DNA from: an uncultured Bacteroidota bacterium
Lineage (GTDB): Bacteria; Bacteroidota; Bacteroidia; Chitinophagales; Chitinophagaceae
Length of the DNA: 64,000 nt
Assembly: GCA_903824665.1 (NCBI GenBank)
Contig: CAIJXT010000031.1
Location: 1 to 64,000, forward strand
Direction of reading: 5' to 3'
Shown: piece after piece, positions 10,026-18,826 of the stretch
Layout of the letters: each line of letters begins with the position of its first letter
Numbering within the stretch: position 1 is the stretch's first letter
The notes under the pieces: generated by a model
Seen by the model: only the letters and a program-made list of their open reading frames with translations
Database searches by the model: none
Told to the model about the DNA's origin: nothing
Program-made: the position numbers and the translations under genes

Positions 10026-10054
10026 ATCAGGGCAGCGGTTTCCGCTGCCCTGAT
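10026..10054 (+). terminator. Terminator after lpdA
   Basis: A 13-bp perfect stem (ATCAGGGCAGCGG with its complement) closes a TTT loop, 27 bases after the stop. Confidence 0.8.
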
Positions 10055-10129
10055 CTATGAAAAGAAGTTGATAAATACTGTTCAATACCAACGAACAACA
10101 TGGCGCCAGCACTGATGCAACTCAAAGCG

Positions 10130-11500
10130 TTATTCTAAAACCACTTTAGCAAACTCTGTGCTGCGCTCGCTTACCACCTTTACTACATAATTACCGCGTG
10201 GCAAATGGGTCAGGTTCAAATCAGCAGTACGTACGCCATCGGTAATTGAAGCTGTACAAACCACCCTGCCGGTCATATCTACCACAGCAATCGTCGTCCT
10301 TACAGCTGCAGCAGCAAGTGAGATCGTAAAAATGCCATTTGAAGGATTTGGAACAATGTGCAGTGCATCGCTGCCCGCAACAGTTGGTACCGATGATACA
10401 GAAGAAATAACCCTGATAACATGATTGGCAAAATCAGCGATGTACACCCTGCCCCATCCATCCGCATACACCGACTTGGGTGATGCAAGTTGTGCTGAAA
10501 CGGCCAGACCACCATTGCCGCTATAACCGTTTGTAGACGTTCCGGCCACATGGCTGATAACGCCCGAAGTGTTCACCATACGTACATTGTTATTACCCTG
10601 ATCCGCGATATACACATTTCCGGCTCCGTCAACCGATACACCTGATGGGAAACGCATCGCCGCACCCAGTGCAGAGCCACCATCGCCACTGTTACCTGCA
10701 GCACCGGTACCCGCAAATACATGTATTGTTCCGGTTGAGGCAACTACCCTCCGGATCACATGATTGAGTTGATCAGCTATATACAGATTACCAAAGGCAT
10801 CAGTAGCCACGCCCGACGGTGTGTATAGCGATGCCGCAGTAGCACTTCCGCCATTGCCACCATTGCCCAATGTGCCGTTTCCGGCATAGGTGCTCATGAT
10901 ACGGGTTCCTGCTGCCACCATCCGGATCACATTGTTCACCGCGTCAGCTATGTAGAGATTACCCACCTGATCCAATGCGATCCCCTGTGGACCATTAAGC
11001 GAACCCAGATGAGCAGTATCTCCATTACCGGAATAACCTGCAACACCGTTTCCGGCATAGTTGCGGATGATTCCGGCGGCATTTACAACCCGTATAGTGT
11101 TATTGCCATTGTCCGCTATGTACACATTACCTGCCGCGTCTGTTGCAACCGCAAAGGGAGCATTGAGTCGGGCAAGATTGGCAGCGCCGCCATTACCGCT
11201 GTAACCACTGGTGCCTGTACCGGCAAATGTGCTGATAATACCAGAGTTACTTACACGGCGCACTACATGGTTACCACGGTCTGCGATATACACATTGCCG
11301 GCACCATCTACTGCCACTCCGGTACAGCTATTTAGCTGCGCCATTCCTGCCAGTCCGCCATCACCCGTATACCCGCCGGTACCTGTACCCGCACCGGTAC
11401 CATTGCCGGCAAAAGTAGAGATGTACTGACCTTGAGAAGTGATAGCAGGAAATACAGCAATGAAAAACAATAAAATAGAAATGTAATTTTTTAGCTTCAT
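10130..11500 (-). CDS. Secreted NHL-repeat propeller protein with T9SS sorting domain
   Basis: A 456-residue exported protein. A signal peptide (KNYISILLFFIAVFPAITS) is followed by six NHL repeats, each with a core like AGNVYIADRGNHVVRRV and a preceding GYSGNGG turn, enough for a complete six-bladed propeller. Residues from about 380 form a Por-type C-terminal sorting domain (HIVPNPSNGIF, MTGRVV, LPRGNYVVKV), so export by the type IX system is expected. The ATG at 11500 was preferred over 11530 because it opens directly on the signal peptide. NHL propellers usually bind proteins or glycans; the ligand here is unknown. It is convergent with lpdA. Confidence 0.85.
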   Translation of the reverse strand: MKLKNYISILLFFIAVFPAITSQGQYISTFAGNGTGAGTGTGGYTGDGGLAGMAQLNSCTGVAVDGAGNVYIADRGNHVVRRVSNSGIISTFAGTGTSGYSGNGGAANLARLNAPFAVATDAAGNVYIADNGNNTIRVVNAAGIIRNYAGNGVAGYSGNGDTAHLGSLNGPQGIALDQVGNLYIADAVNNVIRMVAAGTRIMSTYAGNGTLGNGGNGGSATAASLYTPSGVATDAFGNLYIADQLNHVIRRVVASTGTIHVFAGTGAAGNSGDGGSALGAAMRFPSGVSVDGAGNVYIADQGNNNVRMVNTSGVISHVAGTSTNGYSGNGGLAVSAQLASPKSVYADGWGRVYIADFANHVIRVISSVSSVPTVAGSDALHIVPNPSNGIFTISLAAAAVRTTIAVVDMTGRVVCTASITDGVRTADLNLTHLPRGNYVVKVVSERSTEFAKVVLE

Positions 11501-11641
11501 AAAATTCAGATAAATGAGTATTTGCTCCATAAAGATATAGATAATGCATGTTTAGACAAGGGTTTTCCAAAAATTACTTATTACTGCAGCGGATCAATAG
11601 CTACATATGTATCTGTTGGTGCTTATTTAGTACGATACACA

Positions 11642-11649
11642 TAACTTTG
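11642..11649 (+). promoter_or_regulatory. Bacteroidota -7 box for mqnE
   Basis: TAACTTTG lies 48 bases before mqnE. A TTG at 11616-11618 is a possible -33 element with a slightly long spacer of 23 bp. Confidence 0.5.
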
Positions 11650-11697
11650 CATACCAATACCCGGCAATGAAACCCGGGCTTCAAAGAACGAAAGACG

Positions 11698-12822
11698 ATG
11701 GATTTAGCAAGCACAATAGAATATGTAGTAACCGACAAAGGACTGCTCGCAATTGCAGACAAAGTAAAAAATGGCGAACGTATCAGTGAGGAAGATTGCC
11801 TGCTCCTGTTCGAAAAAGGTGAATTGGGCTTTGTAGGTGCACTTGCAAACCATGTTCAGGAACGCTTGCATCATAACAAAGTATACTTCAATCGGAACTT
11901 TCACATAGAGCCTACTAACGTCTGCGTATTTACCTGCAACTTCTGCTCTTATTCGCGCCAGTACAAGCACCGCGACGATGGTTGGGAGTTGAGCATAGAG
12001 CAGATGATGGACATCGTGCGCAAGTACGATGGCCAGCCTGTTACAGAAGTGCATATCGTAGGTGGCGTGCACCCTAAAATGAACCTCGAGTTCTTCTGCG
12101 AGTTGTTGTCACGTATACGCACACATCGCCCCGACCTCCATCTTAAAGGGTTTACCGCAGTTGAACTCGACTATATGTTCCGCAAAGCCAAAGTGAGTAC
12201 AGAAGAGGGAATGCGCCGCATGAACGAAGCCGGCCTGCAGTCGCTGCCAGGTGGAGGAGCCGAGATTTTCCATCCGGATGTACGTGAAGTGATCTGTGCC
12301 GACAAAGTAGATGGGGATGGTTGGCTGGCTATACACGAAACGGCACACAACCTTGGTATGCATTCTAATGCTACCATGCTATACGGACATATCGAGAAAT
12401 ACGAGCACCGCGTAGACCACATGAGCCGACTACGGCAATTGCAAGACAAAACAGGTGGTTTTAACTGCTTTATACCGCTTAAGTTCCGCAACAAGGGCAA
12501 TGATATGTCGCACATTGCAGAGTCTAACATAGTTGAAGACCTCCGTCTTTACGCTATCGCCAGGATATTTATGGACAACTTCCGCAACCTGAAGGCCTAC
12601 TGGCCTATGCTCGGCAGGCAAACAGCGCAACTGACACTTTCGTTTGGAGTAAATGATTTGGACGGCACTATCGACGACACAACAAAGATTTATTCAATGG
12701 CCGGCTCCGAAGAACAGTCACCATCTCTGACGACGGAAGAACTTTGCGACATGATACAGGCGGTTGGTAAAACTGCAGTAGAACGTGATACACTGTACAA
12801 TGAAATAAAGGTATACGCCTGA
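11698..12822 (+). CDS. mqnE: Aminofutalosine synthase (radical SAM, menaquinone pathway)
   Basis: MqnE joins the enolpyruvyl group of 3-[(1-carboxyvinyl)oxy]benzoate with SAM-derived adenosyl to give aminofutalosine, an early step of futalosine menaquinone synthesis. The 374 residues carry the radical-SAM cluster motif CxxxCxxC at C76, C80 and C83 (CVFTCNFC), the conserved SLPGGGAEIF near 182, and NATMLYGHIE near 225, which separates it from the cyclase MqnC. The start at 11698 follows a -7 box and gives a family-length N-terminus. aroQ follows in the same direction after 72 bases; both genes serve chorismate-linked metabolism, which suggests co-transcription. Confidence 0.92.
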   Translation: MDLASTIEYVVTDKGLLAIADKVKNGERISEEDCLLLFEKGELGFVGALANHVQERLHHNKVYFNRNFHIEPTNVCVFTCNFCSYSRQYKHRDDGWELSIEQMMDIVRKYDGQPVTEVHIVGGVHPKMNLEFFCELLSRIRTHRPDLHLKGFTAVELDYMFRKAKVSTEEGMRRMNEAGLQSLPGGGAEIFHPDVREVICADKVDGDGWLAIHETAHNLGMHSNATMLYGHIEKYEHRVDHMSRLRQLQDKTGGFNCFIPLKFRNKGNDMSHIAESNIVEDLRLYAIARIFMDNFRNLKAYWPMLGRQTAQLTLSFGVNDLDGTIDDTTKIYSMAGSEEQSPSLTTEELCDMIQAVGKTAVERDTLYNEIKVYA

Positions 12823-12894
12823 TCTGGTCAGACAAGTAGTATAACAATATACTTAAACAATTGAGCGAAGACCACTTCCTTTTAAAACAAACAT

Positions 12895-13344
12895 ATGCTG
12901 CGTATTGCTATAATAAACGGGCCCAATCTCAACCTTCTCGGCAAGCGTGAACCCAATATTTATGGCAGTACCGGTTTTGACGAGTACCTCGATACACTGC
13001 GGCAGCGATTCCCGGCTGTGAAACTCGACTATTTTCAAAGCAATGTAGAGGGCGAACTGATCAATCATTTACATAGCTGTATAGGTCGCGCCGAAGGTAT
13101 TATCATCAATGCAGGAGCCTATACCCACACCAGCATTGCCCTTGCCGATGCCATCTCCAGTATTGGCGTTCCGGCAATAGAAGTTCATATATCTAATGTG
13201 CTGGCCCGTGAGGAGTACCGGAAGACCTCCTACATAGCCACCAAATGCGTGGGCAGCATTAGCGGGCTGGGACTCGAAGGTTACGCGCTCGCCATTATAC
13301 ACTTCTCCGGCCCCGCAGCGCCAAACAGCGCTCAAATCAGCTAA
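12895..13344 (+). CDS. aroQ: 3-dehydroquinate dehydratase, type II
   Basis: This enzyme removes water from 3-dehydroquinate to give 3-dehydroshikimate in the shikimate pathway. The 149-residue length is typical of the small dodecameric type II enzymes. Signature segments are visible: IINGPNLNLLGKREP at 6-20 with the active-site loop after it, FQSNVEGELINH near 46, INAGAYTHTSIAL near 72 with the substrate-binding Asn, and IEVHISNVLAREEYR near 98 with the catalytic His. It follows mqnE closely and probably shares its transcript. Confidence 0.95.
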   Translation: MLRIAIINGPNLNLLGKREPNIYGSTGFDEYLDTLRQRFPAVKLDYFQSNVEGELINHLHSCIGRAEGIIINAGAYTHTSIALADAISSIGVPAIEVHISNVLAREEYRKTSYIATKCVGSISGLGLEGYALAIIHFSGPAAPNSAQIS

Positions 13345-13501
13345 TTTGGCTAACAACAGGTGGTTTTTTGCCATTATTTTCCGCGCCAAAAACAGCTGAA
13401 ACCCGCTACTGTAAAGCATTTCAGACTTTCTGTTTATAAATATGTGGCAATACTTCAAAATTCATTTCGAAAATTGAGTGTGCTTATATAATTTTGCCCT
13501 C

Positions 13502-13586
13502 GGAGAGATGGCAGAGCGGTCGATTGCGGCAGTCTTGAAAACTGTTGACTGTTATAGGTCCGGGGGTTCGAATCCCTCTCTCTCCG
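13502..13586 (+). tRNA. tRNA-Ser (anticodon TGA)
   Basis: The acceptor stem GGAGAGA pairs with TCTCTCC; the anticodon loop CTTGAAA carries TGA at 13536-13538; there is a long variable arm and a T-arm with GGTTCGAATCC. CCA is not encoded. It is the attachment site of the island to its right. Confidence 0.95.
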
Positions 13587-15159
13587 CAGAAAGGGACAAA
13601 CATGCTAAAGCATCTGTTTGTCCCTTTTCTTTTGCCCCTGTATTGTTTGCCAGTTGCGCCATAAGCATAAAAATCACATTTACCCGGTCGGTTCGAAATG
13701 TGTTGTTTTTCAGGTCGTACACAATTCCTTCAGGAAACAGTAGTTTTTGAAGCTGTTCTTTTCTCTTAACATCGCCGGAAGCCCATGCTATATTGAGTTC
13801 CGTAGAAATAGTAACCGCCTTTTCGGCTATCACTTCAGGGTTAGATATTTCTGAAGTCACTTTTGCTAATTGATCGGCTGCTTCTTTCTGTTCCTGCTTG
13901 TATTTGAAGTGGAATTTCTGGAAGGTTTCTTTGTTCATTTCTTCCAATACATAGTGTTTCTCTTCGATCTTATCCAACTTCTTGTTGACTTCACTCAATT
14001 GCTCTTTGTAGTTCTTTTCAAGCTCTACATTCTCTTTATTGATCTCATTCCATACCTCTATAATTTCAGCTTTTAGCGGCTCTGTAAGTTCTGGCTTCAG
14101 GCAGTATTGACTAATGAAGTCCTGAAACAGTTGATGCAATTTTTTGGCACTTTTATTACACTTGCAGCCATTCTTACGGCACTTGTAATACCAGAGGTTT
14201 TTGGCCTTTACTATGTATCCCGTAAAAGGTTCGTTACACGCAGCACATCTGACGAAGATTTTCAGTGGCAATGCTTCCCGCTCTCTTTTATGTGGAACGC
14301 CATATCCACCGGCCTCCTCATTGATCTTATTCACCTTCATGAATATATCCTGCGAGATCAGTTTCTCATGTGTACCAGCTATGACCTTGCCCTCCATCAG
14401 CCCATGACAAACCAGACCGCAGTAAAATGGGTTCCTCAAGACTTTACTTAGTTGTTGTTTGTACATGGACATGCCCATAGCATTGAGGCGTTCAATGATG
14501 TCCTCATTCTTTAACCCATCTGCTTTCCATAGAAAAGCTTTTCGCAGCTTTTTGCCGATGGCATTGACTACTATCTTTCTTTCCCCGTTTGTCCTGACAA
14601 TGTCATAACCCTGCGGAGGACGTGTTACCCATATCCCCTTATCAAACTTCTCTTTCATTCCGGCTACCGCCCGTTGCTTCCTAAGCTGGTTGTCGTATTG
14701 GGAGAAGATAAAGTGGATGTTCTGCTGCAAAACACCACTTGCATTAGATGTATCGGTAGGTTGAGTGACTGCAAATACGGTTACGCCATATTTCTCCCTC
14801 AAATCTTCAGCAAGCTTTATGGCTCCTCCTCCGGTTCGGCTAAATCGGTCAAGGGTATAAACAAGTACATGGCTTACCTTGCCTTTGTTTTTCTTAATGA
14901 ATTCAAGCATTCGCATGAACTCTTTTCGGCCATCTGTCTTAGCACTCTCATATGTACCTCCAAAATATTGTAGCACCGCTATATCATTGCGTTTGGCATA
15001 TTCCTCTATCACCTTTCTTTGCACATCAAGGCTAAGGTTATTGTCTGCCTGTTCCTTGCTCGAAACACGAGTATATATGATGGCTGTCTTTATCTTGTTG
15101 GTTACAGACAGTTTACCAGCCTTTTTACTAAACCTGCCAAATTTCGATATATCGTTCAT
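13552..15159 (-). CDS. Large serine recombinase (island integrase)
   Basis: The 535 residues contain an N-terminal resolvase catalytic domain (IYTRVSSKEQ, nucleophile S33, about 24-170), a Recombinase domain (about 180-280), a zinc beta-ribbon with paired cysteines (CAAC near 300, then CRKNGCKC) and a long coiled coil. Such enzymes integrate islands by site-specific recombination. The reading frame continues into the antisense of the tRNA-Ser 3' half, so the last dozen residues (SAEREGFEPPDL) come from tRNA sequence and the stop lies inside the tRNA; integration probably sets this C-terminus. The start overlaps the preceding small gene by ATGA, indicating coupled translation. Confidence 0.93.
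   Translation of the reverse strand: MNDISKFGRFSKKAGKLSVTNKIKTAIIYTRVSSKEQADNNLSLDVQRKVIEEYAKRNDIAVLQYFGGTYESAKTDGRKEFMRMLEFIKKNKGKVSHVLVYTLDRFSRTGGGAIKLAEDLREKYGVTVFAVTQPTDTSNASGVLQQNIHFIFSQYDNQLRKQRAVAGMKEKFDKGIWVTRPPQGYDIVRTNGERKIVVNAIGKKLRKAFLWKADGLKNEDIIERLNAMGMSMYKQQLSKVLRNPFYCGLVCHGLMEGKVIAGTHEKLISQDIFMKVNKINEEAGGYGVPHKREREALPLKIFVRCAACNEPFTGYIVKAKNLWYYKCRKNGCKCNKSAKKLHQLFQDFISQYCLKPELTEPLKAEIIEVWNEINKENVELEKNYKEQLSEVNKKLDKIEEKHYVLEEMNKETFQKFHFKYKQEQKEAADQLAKVTSEISNPEVIAEKAVTISTELNIAWASGDVKRKEQLQKLLFPEGIVYDLKNNTFRTDRVNVIFMLMAQLANNTGAKEKGQTDALACLSLSAEREGFEPPDL
13590..13627. terminator. Bidirectional hairpin terminator between tRNA-Ser and the recombinase
   Basis: AAAGGGACAAACA pairs perfectly with TGTTTGTCCCTTT (13 bp), with an inner ATGCT/AGCAT pairing and T-runs on both strands. 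It sits within the recombinase 3' coding end and would end the tRNA transcript. A diverged copy lies at 43735-43768. Confidence 0.75.
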
Positions 15160-15371
15160 GCTGCTTTGTTTATTTCGTTGATTATCAGTAGATTTTCGTT
15201 TTTAATTTTATTATCATTCATAATCTGTTGATTATCAATACAAATATCGTGCCACACTTCGATAATTGTTTTGGCAAATGTTCTTAAGTTATCCACAATT
15301 TCTTGTGCCTCCACATCCGAATAATGCTCGCATCCCTTGTACTTCTTTAGTTGTTCTATCGTCATAGTCAT
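15156..15371 (-). CDS. Small protein translationally coupled to the recombinase
   Basis: A 71-residue polar, helical protein (MTMTIEQLKKYKGCEHYSDVEAQ). I do not recognise a family. Its stop overlaps the recombinase start (ATGA), so the two are almost certainly one operon. Small proteins in this position often act as directionality factors or regulators of the integrase; that role is inferred only from position. A second ATG two codons in is an alternative start. Three operator-like repeats lie upstream, between it and the divergent gene at 15609. Confidence 0.6.
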   Translation of the reverse strand: MTMTIEQLKKYKGCEHYSDVEAQEIVDNLRTFAKTIIEVWHDICIDNQQIMNDNKIKNENLLIINEINKAA

Positions 15372-15437
15372 AATTTTTTTGAAAAGGCATGCAAGGTAAA
15401 ACGGGTTATAAAACTACTTTCCCGTTATGGATCGATT

Positions 15438-15486
15438 TTCCACGATCAGGCCGATAATTCCCCGATCAGGCCAAAATTTCCTCGAT
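15438..15486. promoter_or_regulatory. Three operator-like repeats at 20-bp period
   Basis: TTCCACGATCAGGCC (15438) and TTCCCCGATCAGGCC (15458) match at 14 of 15 positions, and a third half copy TTCCTCGAT begins at 15478. The 20-bp step equals about two helical turns. The repeats lie between the divergent integrase operon and the gene at 15609. Confidence 0.55.
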
Positions 15487-15608
15487 TTCAATTATTGTAT
15501 TATGTTTTTTTGATTTTTGTTTCATTTGGAGGAGGATTTAGATTAAAGCGAGATTTCAACTCCAAAATCGAGTGATTTATTTAGATTAATCATAGATTTG
15601 ATTTGAAA

Positions 15609-16109
15609 ATGTTCGCGGGCGTTCAAAAACACATTTCCAACATGGAGAAAAACAGTCAAAATCCACCGTCATTCCTCGAAGTCAAGATTTCGAAGCTAAA
15701 AAATAAGCTTGAGGAGGTGCAAAAGGAGCTTAGCAAAACAAAAGATCAATTGTACGAGAAGGAGCAAGAAAGTATAAAACTGCGAATACTGCTTGACCAT
15801 TTAGTAAACCCTGAAGATAAATACGATGAAAGCAGAACATGGGTAAGCAAACTTGTATTTATAGTAGCTAAAGCAAATAAGCCGTTACGGTCTACGGAGA
15901 TTATTGCACTGCTGTTGCGGAGGGAGCCTGTGCTACATGAGAAGGAAAGCAAGGAAAAGTTCATTTCGCCATCACTAAATGCAGCAATGAAATTTCGGCG
16001 GCTAATACCCTTTAAACTAAAAGGTGTTCGGGGTAATTTCTATTGCCTGCCGGAGTGGGTCAATATTGATGGTGAACTATTGCCCGAAATGCGAAGTAAG
16101 ATCTATTAA
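15609..16109 (+). CDS. Coiled-coil / winged-helix-like hypothetical protein
   Basis: A 166-residue protein with a charged coiled coil (about 25-65, KISKLKNKLEEVQKELSK) followed by a segment that could fold as a winged helix (LVFIVAKANKPLRSTEIIALL). No family is recognised. ATG codons at 15609 and 15642 are both possible starts; the later one begins MEKNSQ just before the coiled coil. It is divergent from the recombinase operon and shares its regulatory gap, so it may regulate the element. This is inference from position and fold only. Confidence 0.5.
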   Translation: MFAGVQKHISNMEKNSQNPPSFLEVKISKLKNKLEEVQKELSKTKDQLYEKEQESIKLRILLDHLVNPEDKYDESRTWVSKLVFIVAKANKPLRSTEIIALLLRREPVLHEKESKEKFISPSLNAAMKFRRLIPFKLKGVRGNFYCLPEWVNIDGELLPEMRSKIY

Positions 16110-16241
16110 CCGTAAAAATGATCTCATTTGATCTTGTTACGATTCTGAGCGCATATGGCCGCGCATTCGCTACAATCAGGTAACGGATAGCTATAGAAAG
16201 TGACAAATAGCGGCAAATAGATAACGCTATGAGACACATGT

Positions 16242-17522
16242 CTAGCCTTTCAGTGCCTCCCGCAGCACCTGCTGTAATAATTGCTCGTTTTGCCCTTTGC
16301 TAGCTTGTATGCTAGCATCCAATTCATCACAGATTTGTACGAGTTCTTTCAGTTTGGATACAATACCTTGTTGTACGGCAATTGGAGGAACGGGAATAAG
16401 AAGTGAATTTAATATTTTATGATTCAGATTATTCATAGTTGACCCTACCGATGATCCAAGAAGATAATTCTTGGAATACGTAGAGCCAATAACCTTTACA
16501 AAATACTCTCTATTTATAGATGGATAAAGCCGAATGAAAAAAGAGCCGGTGCCACATAACCACCCTTTTTCATTTTCGGTTACGGCTGCACATCTACCCA
16601 TTTCTCCACGCCTACTAATGACAATATCACCAGCATTCAAAACATAATTTTTCAACCGTTTTATTGTAGTCTGGTCGACAGTCATTTTATGTGAAGGAAC
16701 AATTTTTTCATTGACAATATTCATTGGATTAACCAATGGTATCTGATTTTGGACGTAATCAGATTTGTGAAGCATCGTACCAAAAGGACCAGTTGACACA
16801 TCAATAGCGATATCCCCCAACTTACACCACGTCCAGTTATCCGGTATTTCAAAAGGAATCTCTTCTGACTTTATCGCAGGTAGTTCTTTGTATTTCTTGT
16901 CCTTTACCTTCTCTACTTTTATTTTCTTTAACAACTCGCTTGCAGGCTCCGCATTTTTATCCTGCGACACTAACTTACCCTGCACTGCATCTTGTAATAA
17001 TTGCTGGCGGAGTTTTTTTACGATGGTGAGTTGGTGGCTGAGTTCGCTGGCGAGTTCTTCGCTATTACTTTCAAGTGCTTTATAACTTTCTACAAACTTA
17101 AATTGCTCTTTTAGAGACGGTAATGGTATTTCGATTTGTGCAATTTCCTTCATTGGCAAGGTTACATTTGCCATTCCCTTCATTCTGGCCACCAATTCAT
17201 TTTCTTTATTCAAATCAAGAAAGCGATACAAGTACTCAGCACTTAGTTTCTTTTTATCCTTAGGAATGACTGCACACAGAATAGAGCCCAATGCAAACTT
17301 CCCTGATTGGAAATGTATCCTTTTGATACTGGCATGACCGTGCCCTGTGCCGGATACTAAAGGAATAATTACGGCTTCCTCATCAAATTGATATTCATTA
17401 TGTGATTTTCTTTCCTCACCAGTAACCACCATTGGATACTCACCCGGAATAGCTTTAAGTATTCCGGTAGCACCTTTTTCAATTCTACAAATCTCACCTA
17501 ACTTAACTTTATTCCAGCTCAT
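16242..17522 (-). CDS. hsdS: Type I restriction-modification specificity subunit HsdS
   Basis: HsdS recognises the two halves of the bipartite DNA target and docks the methylase and motor subunits. The 426 residues hold two target-recognition domains (about 1-120 and 215-370), each followed by a helical spacer (EEIASEL-type central coil near 150-190 and the C-terminal QNEQLLQQVL helix). The first spacer contains the conserved LRQQLLQDAVQGKLV. It is the last gene of the leftward hsd operon but is separated from the PIN gene by a 179-bp gap with three palindromes, so it may have its own promoter. Confidence 0.9.
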   Translation of the reverse strand: MSWNKVKLGEICRIEKGATGILKAIPGEYPMVVTGEERKSHNEYQFDEEAVIIPLVSGTGHGHASIKRIHFQSGKFALGSILCAVIPKDKKKLSAEYLYRFLDLNKENELVARMKGMANVTLPMKEIAQIEIPLPSLKEQFKFVESYKALESNSEELASELSHQLTIVKKLRQQLLQDAVQGKLVSQDKNAEPASELLKKIKVEKVKDKKYKELPAIKSEEIPFEIPDNWTWCKLGDIAIDVSTGPFGTMLHKSDYVQNQIPLVNPMNIVNEKIVPSHKMTVDQTTIKRLKNYVLNAGDIVISRRGEMGRCAAVTENEKGWLCGTGSFFIRLYPSINREYFVKVIGSTYSKNYLLGSSVGSTMNNLNHKILNSLLIPVPPIAVQQGIVSKLKELVQICDELDASIQASKGQNEQLLQQVLREALKG

Positions 17523-17556
17523 TTATTGCTAATAGAGATTATTGTAATTATTAATT

Positions 17557-17659
17557 CTCTCAGCAGCCTTGAGAGTTTTGTCTTAATTCTCTCAACATTG
17601 TTGAGAGAACTAAATGAATCCTTGAACCTATCAGTTAAAACTCTCACCATTGGTGAGGG
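17557..17659. promoter_or_regulatory. Three CTCTCA...TGAGAG palindromes upstream of hsdS
   Basis: A perfect 23-bp palindrome, TTCTCTCAACA-T-TGTTGAGAGAA, lies at 17587-17609. Related but imperfect palindromes are at 17557-17575 (CTCTCA...TTGAGAG) and 17641-17659 (CTCTCACCA-T-TGGTGAGGG). The shared half-site suggests a protein operator rather than a terminator; position implies control of hsdS. Confidence 0.6.
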
Positions 17660-17701
17660 AAATTCATTTTCCTGTATTTGCGCAAGAGAATCAACACATA
17701 A

Positions 17702-18301
17702 TTAATTATTAAGAATCTTCTTAAGGCTTGTCTTTTTTGAAATATCCTTTCCTGTTAACGATAGTCCTAAATCTTTAGCAATATAAATATAAGCTTCTCT
17801 TAGTTGCTCACTTTTGTAATTCAGTTTGCCGTGTATCTTCTTCTTCAATGGCTGACAGTCTGGAAGCAAACCATGAAAATCTATTAAAGCAATAATATGC
17901 AATGAGCTAATAACCTTAATCTCCGGATGTACCAACTTGATTGAATTTGCAAACCTTGCATCATCGGTCAATATATAATATGCTCCAGCTTTATCATACT
18001 GCGCTACGGCCTCAGCTTCACCGGCATCAATGCCTTTTATGTTTTGCAACATTGCCAGGACAATGGAATCATAACGAGTACATAACGCATAAAAACCCAC
18101 ATTGGGCCTCAATTTTTCTAAAAGCCAGTTTCTTTGTGGTTCCTTTGCTGTTCCCCGCTCATATTCTGCTTTTATTTCGGTGGGTACCAGCACCTGACCA
18201 AAAATAGAGCGTAAACATCCGAAAACATCAACATCTCTTCTTATTTCGGTAAAACAAATAAGTACCGAAGTGTCGATAATGACTTTCCTGTTTGCTGTCA
18301 T
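17702..18301 (-). CDS. PIN-domain nuclease-like protein inside the hsd operon
   Basis: A 199-residue protein with PIN-fold acidic positions: D10 (VIIDTSVLICF), a central Glu segment (AGEAEAVAQYD near 95) and TDDARFAN near 115, as in the DUF3368-type branch. PIN domains are Mg2+-dependent ribonucleases and are often toxins, but no antitoxin gene is adjacent. The start codon follows immediately after the stop of the TIR gene, so it is co-transcribed with hsdM and the TIR. It may be a second-line effector for the restriction system; that is inferred. Confidence 0.75.
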   Translation of the reverse strand: MTANRKVIIDTSVLICFTEIRRDVDVFGCLRSIFGQVLVPTEIKAEYERGTAKEPQRNWLLEKLRPNVGFYALCTRYDSIVLAMLQNIKGIDAGEAEAVAQYDKAGAYYILTDDARFANSIKLVHPEIKVISSLHIIALIDFHGLLPDCQPLKKKIHGKLNYKSEQLREAYIYIAKDLGLSLTGKDISKKTSLKKILNN

Positions 18302-18826
18302 CTATTTACCTTTCCCATTGTCCAATAATGCACCGAGCACCAACAGACCTAAACCTGCCAATAAAATGCCTCCTACTACATCTTCAGTGGAAGGTTGCTT
18401 CTTAATGGTTTTCCTGGTCTCTTTACTCTTTAGTTCAGCCAGAATTCGCTCTAGTATCTGCTGTGTTGATTCAGCTCGTGAGTCAATATAAATCTCAGTA
18501 CAGTTATCGGCCCCGTTTATGTTCTTTCCTTTGTGCCGGTCATATACTACTATTATCTTCGACTTATCATTGAGATGTTGGAAAGCAATGGCAATTTCTT
18601 CCTGCACCTGTGCGCCAAGGACAGAAGTGGAGAACAGAATGAAGTAGTCGGACATTACAATCCTGTTTCTGGTTTCGGCCGATACCAGTTCATAATTATC
18701 GTATCTGTCGGGCAATAACATTCTGAACCCATGTACAGCACCTATAGTATGCAACCTTACTGCCAATGTTTCTTCCAGATCTGACCCTGAATTGTAGGAC
18801 AAGAATATGGTAGGTAGCTTACTCAT
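18302..18826 (-). CDS. TIR-domain protein with C-terminal membrane helix, in the hsd operon
   Basis: The 174 residues begin with a TIR core (PTIFLSYNSGSDLEE) and keep the Glu-containing helix expected for NAD+ cleavage (VQEEIAIAF near 93). The C-terminus is a hydrophobic segment (VVGGILLAGLGLLVLGALL) that would anchor it in the inner membrane. Its start overlaps the hsdM stop (TAATG), so translation is coupled to the methylase. A TIR gene placed between hsdM and hsdS suggests that loss or inhibition of restriction triggers NAD+ depletion; this is inference. Confidence 0.75.
   Translation of the reverse strand: MSKLPTIFLSYNSGSDLEETLAVRLHTIGAVHGFRMLLPDRYDNYELVSAETRNRIVMSDYFILFSTSVLGAQVQEEIAIAFQHLNDKSKIIVVYDRHKGKNINGADNCTEIYIDSRAESTQQILERILAELKSKETRKTIKKQPSTEDVVGGILLAGLGLLVLGALLDNGKGK

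Noticed and set aside
13478-13750. 90-codon plus-strand frame across the tRNA
   Set aside because: It reads through tRNA-Ser and antisense recombinase sequence.
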